A stretch of 64,000 bases of DNA, from NCBI GenBank assembly GCA_023213395.1, contig CM041465.1, forward strand, positions 146,761,741 through 146,825,740, in the 5' to 3' direction. Of this stretch, positions 22,841-34,354 are shown one piece after another. The translations under genes and the position numbers were made by a program. Below the pieces are notes generated by a model. The model saw nothing but the letters and a program-made list of their open reading frames with translations. It had not been told where the DNA came from and ran no database searches. Source of the stretch: Cycas panzhihuaensis (taxonomy: Eukaryota > Cycadophyta). Positions within the stretch are counted from its first letter, which is position 1, and every line of letters starts with the position of its first letter.

Positions 22841-25300
22841 TATTCTATCATGTTCTTACATACCTCATTAGAGTATTACTTTTTGAATCTCCCTTTCTTG
22901 AGTAAATAGATAGATTTTAGAGTTGTGATTTAAAATATTTTTCAATTCTTTGTGTTTGCTTGGTATTTTTTAATATTTTCTCTCTTCTTCTATATCATAG
23001 ATTGTAGGAAACTTGACATGCTTATTTCCCACTAGCCATTTTATCATAGGGGTGGTTGTATTCATCTCACTTTCAATGGACATGGTTAATAATCTTGGGG
23101 GCTTCATTCTCTAATCTATGTGATTAATTAATAAGTGATTGTGATGGTTTCTCTCTTCATCTCTTCAACACAAATCTCATTTGAGGTCGGTTATCATTTA
23201 TCTCTTATACTTTTCATGATTTTAGCTTGATTTAATTGGAAAAATAATGAAATTATCTATAAAAATTTAATTCATGTGGAGTGAAGTCTTTCATCGATAT
23301 TTATTTCTTTAATTTTACAATTCATTTTATATTCTTATTTTATTAACCTCACCTTTTAATGATTGGGCAACCAAATGTGGTGAATTCTCATTAATATTTA
23401 TTTCTTGACATTCTTAAGTTTTTATAGCATTCATTTTATTTCGTATTCATGTATTTTACTTCTTGATTTCTAGTTTTTTTACTTTGAAATTTTCATGTTC
23501 TACCCTCTCTTCTGTTAAGCTAGACTCTCACAATTACTAGTTTTCTTTCACACTTAAAATTATTTAAATTTTAAAAACTCCATTACATCAAAGTGTTTGC
23601 AGCATAAAAAATGCATTTTGACTTCATGTCATACAAGCACTTTCATCACATTTCTAGCTTTCATTTTATTTTTAAATTTTCACCTATTTCATGACCTCAA
23701 TAGAGCTACATTCCCATATATTCATAATAGCCATTCTTGACTTCATTAGACCCTATAAATACCAATATCAAAGATTTTGCTTCCCTAATAAACCCATATT
23801 TTGTTGGAACATGTAGCCTAGAGAAATCATCAAGATTACTTCATTTTTAGAGTAGTTTCACTTTGTTTTAATCTACAAAGAACCTATTCTCACCCATAAC
23901 CCATTCCAAAATCTAACATAATTGAAATTACATCGTATCCAACTATCTTAGGGCTCCAATAAGTCTTATTTTATCAAATTTATAACAAATCCCAATATCA
24001 CCCTTTGTCTCAATCCTTTTCCATTAGATCCCTCTAGGATTTAGACCTTGTTTTAAGCTAGCTTTTAGCCTAAAGTTTGTCCAATCACTCATCTTTATTT
24101 CCCAACTATTTCTAAACATTTTAGGACTATATTAAGTCTAATAATACCATATTTGTTATAATGTTAAAATCATCCATTCATATTATGTGCTCTCCATTAG
24201 ATCCATTAGGTATCTATTAGTTTTTCAATCCCAGTTGATAAGACTCAAATATTATCAAATGGTTTCCATAGGCTTTCCATTCATTAATTACAAATTTAGG
24301 CCTATTATAGACTTTATTTTTGTTAGGTTTGTATTATCTTTAGGATAACCAAAGTGTTTCATAGGTTTTGAACCCATTTTCAAACATAATTTCAATCTTG
24401 CTTTATATATGTTTGTTCGTCCTTTGACCTTACACAATATAATGTCGATAAAATTCATAATAAAATTCATATCACATCCAAATTTTTAGCATTTCATTCC
24501 CCTTATGCTTAGGATTTCCCAAACACATTTCATGCCCAATTATTCTAGTTTAAGCTAATCCTTCTATTTGGTTACTTTTCCTTATATTTTAATGATTGTG
24601 GGTGCTTTTTGATGCTTTTTCATTTATTTTCTCTAATCTTCCACCTCATTCAACTTAATTCACAATTCTTATTTTCGATTACAGCTTGGGGTTAATTGCT
24701 CATGGAGATTTACACAAGGTCTATTGTGGCTCTTATTTCTTGCAAGTGCTATTATTAGTTACCATTGATAATGTGCTAAACTCAAAAGCCAAAAAACATT
24801 TTAATTCATTTTATTTTTGTTTCTAGACTTTCTAACAGTTCCATGGTATGCTCCCCTTCTTTTAGCTTTCCCATGTGTTTCTTATTGCATGAACATGTAA
24901 GTACCACTATTTTCATCTTAAGGTAGTTAATGCTACCTACCTAATTTTCCCTCATTTTGGTGTTTGCCTAAGGTCACAGTGGACACCCTAATGATCATAT
25001 AGGGATAAATAGGCAACTTCAATCCAACAACATTAAAGAGTGATGTTGAGTTCTCTAGCAACTTAATGATCTCTACGACCAACATGATTGGCATTAGTGG
25101 GAGGCACCTCATAATACAATGGATCCCCATTCTGATCCTAGGCTTAAAGCGTCTTCTAAAGTTGTAGTTAGTGGGCCATTCTCTACATCTAGTGGGCCAT
25201 TCTCTACATCCCAAGTCAAAAGCTAATTTCTCAAAGGTATACTGCATAGATATACAAATGAGAGCCAATCCTCTTCCCACATGATTATTGCATAGCCATG
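22841..25300. other. Unassigned AT-rich DNA
   Basis: No supported gene. Contains the weak tandem array described separately at 23,950-24,470. A short direct duplication CTAGTGGGCCATTCTCTACATC occurs around 25,170-25,210 (CTAGTGGGCCATTCT twice, 20-odd bp apart). The 123-codon open frame at 24,933-25,304 (minus) repeats WPTRCRE through that duplication and has no recognisable domain. Confidence 0.5.
23952..24470. repeat. Degenerate tandem repeat, about 173-bp period
   Basis: Related segments begin GGGCTCCAATAAGTCTTATT at 23,952, GGACTATATTAAGTCTAAT at 24,124 and GGCCTATTATAGACTTTA at 24,299. That is 172 and 175 bp apart, with CCATTAGATCC at a matching offset in the first two. Identity is modest, so this may be the remnant of a satellite or a chance resemblance. 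Confidence 0.4.
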
Positions 25301-25959
25301 TCAACTCTCAAGTCTAGTTAGGCATAGGCAGTCCTCTTAAGTCACACCAATCCTTTAAATTAACCCCTTTATTCATAACAATTCATCTATCCACGTTATA
25401 TGTGGTTGAACAAAAATCCAATGCAAGACACTATCTAATTCAAAAGTGAAGTGTAATGATTTACAATGTCTCAATCAAAGAAAGACCTCTTCGAAGGCCA
25501 TAAGAGAACAATAAATTATTAGTTGTTAAATAGAAAATTTATAGATAATCAACAAAATAATATGAAAGAATCACATTAGTCGCCCTCCCAAATGACACCT
25601 CTTGATTTTTCAATGATCTATCATGGAGTAGTGTAATAAACTTTTCCTCCAATCACAAACATGGATGCCTTCCACAAAAAATTAGGCATTTCAAAAATAC
25701 ATAAAAGTTTATAATTTTGTTATTTGATGATTACTTGGATGTTGAAATAAAGCAATTTCAAACTAAAGAAACATAATCCGCTTAAGAATCAAGCATGGTT
25801 ACACCATAGGACCAACTTTAGTTTAACAAAAACTGAAAAATCGACTTTGAGTAGCCCAACCTTGGGTTGAAATCGACCTTAATCATCAAATTGGACCCAA
25901 GCATTTAGATCATAAAGCAAAATACAATAGGCAACACTTAAGCATATCATCAATCCCAA

Positions 25960-27061
25960 ATCTACCCAAATTGAGATTAGAGTTTGATCCTCCACTTTAA
26001 GCATAAAGGCTAACGAAGATATGCCCAAAACAAGGTGGCAGTCCCATGGAGGGAGTGGTCCCAATTGAAACTATCCATAGAGACATGGAATCTCCCCAAT
26101 GTTCTCATCTTCTTCCCACATTCCAACATTAATGATAGAGCTCATATGTGAAACCTCTCGATGTTCTTGTCTTCTTCCCGCCTTCCAACACTAATAACCA
26201 AGCTCCATTTGGTGAAGATTCTAAAAATGACGAAGCTGGAGAGGGGAAATGGGAATTCCATCGGACCCTATTTCCCCTTTGGGCTCTAAAAAATTCGTAG
26301 CATTTCTACTATGATATCTCTAGAAACTCCCTTCCATGGAACCTCCACCAAAGTCAAAATGCAAAGAAACCTACACAAGTAGCTAACACAATGTCACTTG
26401 TAGACCTGAGTGAGTATAATATCCCATCTCCACAATTGGGGTTAGGGTTTGATACTCCACTTTAAGCATAAAGGCTAACCAAGATATGCCCAAAGTAAGG
26501 TGGCAATCTGATGGAGGGGGGTTAGGCTTTGAAAAATCTAGTGTGGGGGGTCCCATGGAGGGTCGAGGTAGTTGCTAGCAAGAGAAGATGAAATCTTCTC
26601 TAATTCCCATGAAGCAAATATTGTTGAAATCCCCTGTGTTCAATAATCTAAAAAATGGGGTATTGAACTTAGTGGTCCCCGTTGAAACTATCCATACAAA
26701 CATGGAACCTCGCTAATGTTCTTCTTGCATTCCCACATCCTAGCACTAATGATAGAGTTGAGACATGGAACCTGGCAAAGCTCAGATGTAGAACCTCCTC
26801 ATTGTTTTCATCTTTTTCCTGCATTCCAACACTAATGACACGAGTCCATCTAGAGAAGGTTCCAAAAATGACAGTGGTAAGAGGGAAAATGGGAATTCCA
26901 TGGGGGCCCATTTCCCCTTTGGGCTCCAAAAAAGTCATAGCATTTCTGTTATGATTTTTTCCTAAAGCCCCCCTCCATGGGACCTCCACCTAAGTCAAAA
27001 TAAGAAGAAACCTATGCATATAGCTAACACAACGTCACTTATAGACCTAGGTGAATATAAT
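25960..27061. repeat. Large two-copy segmental tandem duplication
   Basis: The block from about 25,970 (TTTGATCCTCCACTTTAAGC) recurs at about 26,447 (TTTGATACTCCACTTTAAGC). The block from 26,067 (GTGGTCCCAATTGAAACTAT) recurs at about 26,674. Both copies run through GGGAATTCCAT, TTTCCCCTTTGGGCTC and GTCACTTGTAGACCT-like sequence to 26,420 and 27,061. The offset changes from about 470 to about 607 bp because the second copy carries an extra 140 bp or so (26,525-26,665). Open frames in it (26,669-26,989) show no known domain. Confidence 0.85.
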
Positions 27062-28030
27062 TCCTCGTGTCCACAAGACACCCCTACAAACCACCAACCC
27101 CCTCCCCCACCCCACCTTTATGGTAAAGAACAAAAACAAAAAACAAAAACAATTCTTATTTCTTGAGATATGACTCTACCACCACCGTGGAGAGTCTTAA
27201 GTGAAGGTAAGTATTCAAACAAGGAGATGGAGAGTATTTTAAAAAAACCTACAAACCTTTAGTTACCACAAAGAGGACAACCAGAAAATCCTCAACCTAA
27301 GCACGCTATCTTAAAGCCGTCAACCCTAAAACGAGGCATAACGAAAATGATTGCCTTTGCAAGGTGATTTGTCGATCTACTAAAGTTACCCTTTGGCAAG
27401 CTTGCATTATCTATAGGAAGCAATGTACACAATAATTGACCCAGCCTGATGGTTAAGCTTTTGGAATACACCTGAATTCGAAAGGAAGGTTTGAAAAGAG
27501 ATAACATCCTCACCCCACGCAAGAGAAAGGTATTATCACTTGCCATAAGATTGGAGTCCAATTATGTCTGGTTGGGGAGGTAGATTTTACGATATACTTG
27601 TTGCCTCCTACATAACATGAAGACAAAGGAATTATAATAGGACACATAGCAAGCAGCAGCAGGTCAAATGCCAGGCTTTCTAGCCCACCACAATAGCTAT
27701 ACGTTCATAGAAAAATACTAGTCAAAGAGATTGGGAATTATGAATATGCATCATGTGGTTCTAGCATTTCATTGATATAACAAGGACAAGGAGGACATTT
27801 GATAAAAAATGAGAAATCAGAATCTAATAACTGATCAGTTTTGGAGATCCCCAGAAACTGTAATAAAGGAATTAAGGAAAAACAGATTCTACTCAGACTG
27901 GGCTCTGTGCCCTGCAGAAGTTCCTTAAATGCCCTGATTCAAATGGATTCAGTGATCTGCCAAGGCATTGGAGAGCATTCCATCTTTTTGATGTGGTGAA
28001 CTTGAGGTACATTGGCAAGGTACATTTGGG
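27062..28030. other. Unassigned intergenic DNA
   Basis: A CCCCTCCCCCACCCC tract lies at about 27,100-27,115, followed by an AAACAAAAAC run. Composition becomes more balanced toward the gap. No supported gene; the 89-codon open frame at 27,292-27,561 (minus) has no recognised domain. Confidence 0.5.
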
Positions 28031-28270
28031 NNNNNNNNNNNNNNNNNNNNNNNNNNNNNNNNNNNNNNNNNNNNNNNNNNNNNNNNNNNNNNNNNNNNNN
28101 NNNNNNNNNNNNNNNNNNNNNNNNNNNNNNNNNNNNNNNNNNNNNNNNNNNNNNNNNNNNNNNNNNNNNNNNNNNNNNNNNNNNNNNNNNNNNNNNNNNN
28201 NNNNNNNNNNNNNNNNNNNNNNNNNNNNNNNNNNNNNNNNNNNNNNNNNNNNNNNNNNNNNNNNNNNNNN
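28031..28270. other. Assembly gap (240 N)
   Basis: A run of 240 undetermined bases. Open frames that cross it (27,939-28,383) are artefacts. Confidence 1.
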
Positions 28271-29220
28271 ATAAACTCAAGTCTTTTACATAAACAAGTC
28301 CATGAAATGTTTAGAACTATATCTGAAAAGTACGAACTTAAAATTGGTTGAAGGTGTGAAATTCCATTGTGCATTGTACACAAGGTTCAGGTCCAAATTA
28401 ATCGAGTATTTCTCAAGGAGTGGAATGGCTCAGCTGTGCCTGTTATTCATGTGTGGACATTATCAGAGGAAGCATCGTACAAGTTGCAGTAAGAAACTGT
28501 GTAGCTACCCATAAAATGATAATTTCGGATGTTAAAATTTGTGAGGGTTGCCCAATTATGCCATAGGAAACGGCTCTAATTCAGTGTTTTTCTGGTACGT
28601 GTATAGTCTCACTAGGCAAGACCAGCAACAACCTGAAAGAAAGATTTAGACTCAGCAAGCAAATTACTGAAATGATTTGGTCGTGGAAAACAGAGGGTTC
28701 AAAATGTGAAGTGGCACGGTTTCTAGAAATTTATATATGACCGTTAATAAGATGTAGTAATGAACTACTTTGGACGCAAGGTTTCACTGCATCTCTAAAA
28801 CTTTCACATGCTTCTTATACAATGGTTCGGTATATAATGAAGATAAGGGTCAGGCTGTGATGGCATTCTCATTGCAGTGTAGCCTCTAGATTTACACACT
28901 CTGTTTACTCATTCGGTCTAACAGTGCATTGTATTTTCAGAACCAATATTTATTCCTTCTTCATAAGTTTTTTTGAGACAGCCCTTCCACTAAGGATACT
29001 TCGCTGCTTAACTCTTTGGTTATGGAAGCGGTAGAGATCGTGTTGCCGTTGCCGTAACATCAGAATACAATTTGTCAGCGACTGGCTGTAAATGCTTGAG
29101 CCTGAATTCCTTTTATAGTGAAGGTTATCTTGCCACAACCCATAATTAGTTCAGAACTATATTGCTAGTTTCTCGGCCCCATGGCCTGTCACAGATAACG
29201 AGAATAAAACCATTTAAACA
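28271..29220. other. Unassigned intergenic DNA downstream of the EXORDIUM-like gene
   Basis: Balanced composition, unlike the flanking AT-rich repeats. No ORF with a recognisable domain and no retroelement match. It may include distal 3' flanking sequence of the gene at 29,523-30,524. Confidence 0.5.
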
Positions 29221-29226
29221 TAGTTA

Positions 29227-29285
29227 TTTATTGAGTTTCTTCAATTGTCTTGTGTTACACAGATTGTGAGGCCCTCTTATTTATT
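29227..29285 (-). terminator. Poly(A) signals of the EXORDIUM-like gene
   Basis: Two minus-strand AATAAA hexamers lie at 29,280-29,285 and 29,227-29,232, about 240 and 290 nt past the stop codon at 29,523. This is a normal plant 3' UTR distance. Plant poly(A) signals are loose, so the actual cleavage site is unknown. Confidence 0.5.
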
Positions 29286-29522
29286 CTATTCAGATGAGGC
29301 GCATGCTACCTATGCAACTATGGAACAACAACCCAGTACTTATAGCTGCAACTTCTATATTGGTCGGCCTATACAGTTTACATGTATATTCAGGCAAGAA
29401 ACTCAAGCTAAACCGTCGTCTTAGTACATTACAAACTTGCATGAGTCTTAATACTAAGGCTAAGGCTATCTTTGTCTTCATTTATGGACAGGGTGTGAAA
29501 GCAGCTCCAAATCAGCGTGGAA

Positions 29523-30524
29523 TCAGAAAAGAGTGGTCTTGCAGGAGAGAGTAGATGGATTCCATATAGCAGGCAGAAGGAAAGTCCTTCCATTAATACC
29601 ATAAGCATTGTAGCTTGCTTTAGTCCTTTTATCAATCAGAAGGTCTCCGGGGTAGCCGGGATAAGCGCCCTTGCCAAAGATGCCAGTACAAGCCGTCACA
29701 GCTTCAAGAGGTGCTAGAGCATCGCCCTGGTAGTATCCAGTATTGAAGGGATTGGAAACACTACCGGCCAAGATTGCTGCAATGTTGATGATCATTCCGT
29801 CAATCCCAACATCTCCGTTGGGCGGAAGCAGAGGCGGGGTGGGAGGCCCGTACAGAGGTACTGCAAAAGGCCATGCGCATTGGCCAGGGCACTGAATGCC
29901 AGAGTTGCCCACCCAACCTAACAGCACCTTTGTCCTGTTAGAAAGGCTCACAGAATCATGGAACCCGCAAGAGTTCATGCAGAATCTTTCCACATAGACA
30001 TCATCTGCAGTCAAAACCAGGTAAATTCCCTTGGGGACTATAGGAAGAAGCCTCTTTATCAATGCTCTTCTTACCAGCAGCTCTATTTGATTCCTTTTCA
30101 ACGTCTTTCCTACCGAGTAGGATGCATCCGAGGCCTGTTTTGCAATCCTGACGGAACCCGCAACACTTGCTTTGGATGAATCTTTATAGCCTTGCAGGGT
30201 TGCCCACCAATTGCTCACGGATAGTTTACTTTGCTCGCCCGCATTGGTTACTCTCAGAGATGCAAAGAAATCAGAAACGGGTGCCTTCTGAGCACGGCTA
30301 AATTTCCCATACCAGAGAATGCAGACATTGATGCTACTGGGCCCGGTAAGGAGGGGTCCTCTGTGATACTGCAGTACAAGAGGCACGTCCGGGACCAGCG
30401 CAGACGGCCTCCTGCCGCCATTGTGGAACATGGGTATTTCTGAACTGGCAACCGAGACTTGCTCGAAACAGAACACCAGCAGAAAACCCACCAGGCAACC
30501 GCCCAAGCCGACTTGATTTCCCAT
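29523..30524 (-). CDS. EXORDIUM-like protein (Phi_1 family), single exon
   Basis: 333 residues, close to the family's usual 300-340. The N-terminus (residues 1-27, GLGGCLVGFLLVFCF core) is a clear signal peptide, so the product is predicted to be secreted to the cell wall/apoplast. Phi_1 domain motifs follow in order: VLQYHRGPLLTG (about 50), INVCILWYGKFS (about 65), SNWWATLQGY (about 105), YLVLTADDVYVERFCMNSCGFH (about 170-190), then the Pro-rich PLYGPPTPPLLPPNGDVGIDGM (about 225-245), GYYQGD (about 270), AYPGYPGDLL and a final WNPSTLSC. Ser/Cys/Gly positions look intact and the frame is unbroken. The start at 30,524 precedes the signal peptide directly. EXORDIUM proteins respond to brassinosteroid and promote growth, and EXO-like proteins link carbon status to growth; the precise role here is inferred. 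This is the only intact gene seen. The lack of introns is normal for this family. Confidence 0.95.
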   Translation of the reverse strand: MGNQVGLGGCLVGFLLVFCFEQVSVASSEIPMFHNGGRRPSALVPDVPLVLQYHRGPLLTGPSSINVCILWYGKFSRAQKAPVSDFFASLRVTNAGEQSKLSVSNWWATLQGYKDSSKASVAGSVRIAKQASDASYSVGKTLKRNQIELLVRRALIKRLLPIVPKGIYLVLTADDVYVERFCMNSCGFHDSVSLSNRTKVLLGWVGNSGIQCPGQCAWPFAVPLYGPPTPPLLPPNGDVGIDGMIINIAAILAGSVSNPFNTGYYQGDALAPLEAVTACTGIFGKGAYPGYPGDLLIDKRTKASYNAYGINGRTFLLPAIWNPSTLSCKTTLF

Positions 30525-30755
30525 GTCGAGCCCTTCAATACGTTGCCTGTACTACTATTTGGGTTGGAAGATAGTACTCCCGCCCCGAGCCTGGCCTAAA
30601 ATGTACCAAGAAGATGATACTCGCAGGGTAATAACAGTGAACCACTTCCACAAGAGTGCAGGGAGAGCTACCTTCTACCTTCTGATCCAGGATGATGAGT
30701 CTCAGCAATTGCCGATACGCTCGACTGGTGTATAAAATCAAATGCTTGGGCTTTC

Positions 30756-30764
30756 TTTATAAGC
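30756..30764 (-). promoter_or_regulatory. TATA box of the EXORDIUM-like gene
   Basis: On the minus strand CTTATAAAG lies about 235 nt upstream of the ATG at 30,524, which would give a 5' UTR near 200 nt. A second candidate (GATTTTATACA at 30,729-30,739) lies closer. The first is preferred because it sits in GC-richer sequence typical of a plant core promoter. Confidence 0.5.
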
Positions 30765-31840
30765 GGGAGGCTCAAAGGCGGAAGCATGTGCTTGCGGATA
30801 GGAAAGAATCCTTGCCAGAAGGCATCCGCAGCAATCCTGGGAACTCGAAACGGATTTTACATTGGTTGGGTGGATAAAAGCTGGACCCCGGGGCTACAGA
30901 CGGTCAATCATGCCGCCGCCTCAACGAAGACGGCTTCCATTATAAGTTCCAGATCACAGAAAGTTGTGGGCCTGCCGGTCAACCAGACCCCGTGTCGCCT
31001 GGTCCTGTAACTCATAATGCTCGAATATTCGGGGGTTACGTGGAGCGCTGCTTACCTGGCGTCGGACCAATCTCTGGCTGTGTTGGACGGGCTGGAGTTA
31101 ATTGTATTGATTGTTTGGAAGCTATTGCCACGAGATAAAAACTAAAACGAGAAACTTGCCCGTGCCTGCCAGTAGTGCAGTGCAATGAATGGAGAGTCCG
31201 GAGAATTCAGAGATCCAATCCAGCTGGGATCTGCCACCGTGTTCTTGGGCCCACTCCGTAGTGGATTGTTGGGAAGGTCTTTTGTAGCCACTTTCAAAAC
31301 TGGGTGGCCGCCTACAGCTGCTCTGCGGGCCTACCCCATTCCTCTCAAGGGAAGGTGTCAAAGTTTCAAACCTCCTAAGGTCACCTTTCAATGCCACTTT
31401 TACTCTAAACGGATTTGGTTGGGAGGGTAACGTCGACCACGTTAAGGGGATGGGATTCAGGAGGCTTTTGGGTAGAGAGCTCGTCGAATCTGCACCGCAG
31501 ACACACCAAAAACAAAAGGACGGTTCATTTCCGGCAACCTGAATTATCGAATATATAAAATATTGCCGCCATTAAGTCCTTTGTCATGTGAAAGATAGAT
31601 TGATCGATTCGAGATCGCAACTTGTAATACGGCTTAGTCCTAGACTTGGATTGGCTTGTATGGAAAATCTGATTGCGGTACCTCCCCGGTACTGGGCCAG
31701 ATCTCTTTTGTAGCCTGGGAAGAACCGCAAGATAACAGAAGACTAATGACCTGCCGACAGCTTGGGTTGCCGTCATTTTATCGATATATGTGTACAAATA
31801 TGCATTGTACAACTTTACAGCTGCATTCGGTAAAATAATG
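30765..31840. other. GC-richer upstream region of the EXORDIUM-like gene
   Basis: About 1 kb of balanced, CpG-containing sequence that ends abruptly in AT-rich DNA near 31,850. Open frames on both strands (for example 30,786-31,010 plus and 31,122-31,397 minus) lack recognisable domains. Most likely it is promoter and 5' flank. Confidence 0.5.
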
Positions 31841-32563
31841 GAGAGTCTTTAGGGCACGTTTTTGTTTTGTTTTTTTATCATAAATTCGATCGTCAGTTTT
31901 GGAATCGTCAATCCAGGCTTCGTGGATTGCATATTGCAGGAAATTTCATGGATCACCAATAATATGGTTTTCATGAAAGTCAACATAACCACATATGTGA
32001 GTTTGTCTTCAACCCAAGTTTGAAATAGTTAAGCATTAAGGACCGAAGGTTAAGATTGCTTACAATAAACAAATTGTCATTGAACGGATCATTTTGACAC
32101 ATGCATAGATTGTTAATATTTAAATTATTTTTTTATATCAATTTCAACTCTCTTTCATCCAATCGTATAGTACTAATATATCTACAAATCTCTATATATA
32201 TCTCACAATTAATAATAATATGTAATGAGCACTACACTGATTCCTAATGTTATTGTTGCTATTTATTAAAGTAGCTATATATTACGTGGTTGTAATTTTT
32301 GTGAGGTATGTTTTCTAAGGAATAAGTTTAAGAAATAGCCTCTTCATATCTTTATCTCTACTAATAGTGAACCATATATTAGTTGACAACTTAAATTTTG
32401 ACGGTCATTTAATTATTTATACAAATCTTATAACTTTTAGCATTTTTCACAATGTTGCATTGAATGAATCCATGTTGTCACATGTATATCTCTTCATGAC
32501 AAAATAGTAATATAAATTAAGAATGCTTATAAATATACAGCATTAAAATTAATATGAATGTTA
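31841..32563. other. AT-rich intergenic DNA
   Basis: No gene or repeat partner seen. It ends at the target duplication ATGAA (32,564-32,568) of element D. Confidence 0.5.
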
Positions 32564-32605
32564 CGGTCCCCACAACTTAAGGATGCTATAATCTAGTATA
32601 TTAAT

Positions 32606-32945
32606 TGAAGTGATCATAAATTAAATTCACTATTTTAAACAAAAAAAATGCTCAAATAAAAATTCAATAGGCAAAATTATTCCTAGCACCAAATACCAAA
32701 TAAAATTATGACTAGCCAAAAAATAAAACTTGGATAATGAATTGAAGTTTTCCATTATTTATAGATGTTAATATATTTTCCTATTAAAAAAATAATTTTA
32801 ATAATAATATTAATAACAAAATATTAACTTCTTAATATAAAAATATATTTATATTTAATTTAAAAATATTGACTCTTTAATAATAATAATAAAGCTAACT
32901 TCTAATAAAATACTAATTCCTCCTCAATAAAATAAAATAACTACA
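32606..32945 (-). repeat. Element E 3' LTR (minus strand)
   Basis: Pairs with 35,907-36,239; shared blocks include AATAATAATAATAAA and TAACTTCTAAT. A purine run GAAGGGAT on the minus strand abuts its high end. Confidence 0.85.
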
Positions 32946-33239
32946 ATTAATCCCTTCTTTAATACTTTGCCCACAAAGTATTATAATATTGTTTTAAAGT
33001 ATAGAGCATATATTTCCTCATGTATATCTTCAATCCTCCACTTACCAAGGTCATTATATCATAGACTTTTAGTTGTCTTTTATTTCATTTTCTTAAAACA
33101 ACTTATATATTTCTTGTTTGTGATAACACCCTATTTAAGATAGCTTTTTTATAAGCTTTTGCATTTGAACAATCTTAGGACTTATGTGCACTGACCTCAA
33201 CTTACTTGAGATCTTGTCCTCTATTTATATATAGTATTT

Positions 33240-34080
33240 GTTTATAGTTATCCTTAAAGGGAAAATAGGAAAATATAAAAGAAGGACAAGGATTATAGAA
33301 ATGATATTCAGAAAATAAATATGAGAATTTTTTAGAATAAGGGGTTAGAGTGTAAAGTTGATGAGGTAAGTTCAATTGAGATTTAATTTATGAGTGATTA
33401 GATTGTGAATGATATGGAAGAGTTGAAGGGAGGTGATGATGGGTATGAATTAGGTAATAATATAAATACATACTTTTGTTATGATATATGTAAGAGGTAG
33501 TAGGAAAAAGATAGTAATAAGGGATTGAGGTTATGGTAAATGTTTTATATAGGTACATCTCAAGGAGGGTAAAGGGTATTGATGAGTTATATTAGAAGGA
33601 AAACTAAGGAGAAGCATATATAAGGAATTCATAGGGGACCATGATATATGAAGAACATGTTAGAAAAGAGATAGATAGGAGGAATTTGTAGATGATGAGG
33701 ATGATGTTATATAGAATGAAAGGTAAGTGAATTTAAATCTATACGTGAACTTAGGGTTTAAGGAGGTTAAAAAGAATGGGTAAGGAATAAGAGTTAAGCA
33801 TTCCTTATGGGAAAATGACTTAGTTAATAATATGTAAAGGTGGCTTGTGGAGCAATGTAAAAAGGTTGGTGGTAGGGAGAGTGGGGATATAGAAAGAAAA
33901 AATTAAATGCTTTTTAGAGGGGGTATATAATAATAGTACCAGAGGTTGAAACTTATTAAGAGGGGGTTGGAAGATGAGACATATAGGAAGGGTAATATAA
34001 AGATTTTCTAGAGGATGGGACATGAATAGTTATGTAAGGTGAAGTGCATACTAGGATGGCTAAGGGATTTTTAAAGTCTA
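33240..34080. other. C-depleted, purine-rich strand within element E
   Basis: The plus strand is rich in A and G and very poor in C for about 840 bp, with many GGA/AGG/GATG words. Open frames on either strand here (33,820-34,331) are low-complexity products of this skew and are not called as genes. Confidence 0.6.
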
Positions 34081-34354
34081 TAGAATTAAGAGAACTAAAA
34101 GAAACAAATAAGTATAAAACAAGATCGAAATTTAAAATGACTACCTCTCTAAACATATTATATACCTTAAGTTCTTTTTCAAGCTTCTTATTAGTGGGCA
34201 TATCCTCACTTAATTCATGCATGTTACTTGTCCTTTCATCACATCACTCATTAATATACTCTTCATTAGGTTGTTCTTCAACTAGCTCAACTGGCTCTTC
34301 CCTTGCGTCTTTTATAAGAGCTTCCATATAAGCTAGACTTTCCTGTTGGGTATT

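Noticed and set aside
24933-25304. 123-codon minus-strand frame
   Set aside because: Contains a direct-repeat artefact (WPTRCRE twice) and no domain; it is not supported as a gene.
27939-28383. Open frames up to 144 codons spanning the N run
   Set aside because: They exist only because unknown bases are read as open; there is no coding evidence on either side.
30254-30538. 94-codon frame overlapping the EXORDIUM-like start
   Set aside because: Out-of-frame shadow of the real gene; the 30,524 start alone gives the signal peptide and Phi_1 domain.
31122-31430. Overlapping frames upstream of the EXORDIUM-like gene
   Set aside because: GC-rich sequence opens frames on both strands at once; no domain or conserved motif.
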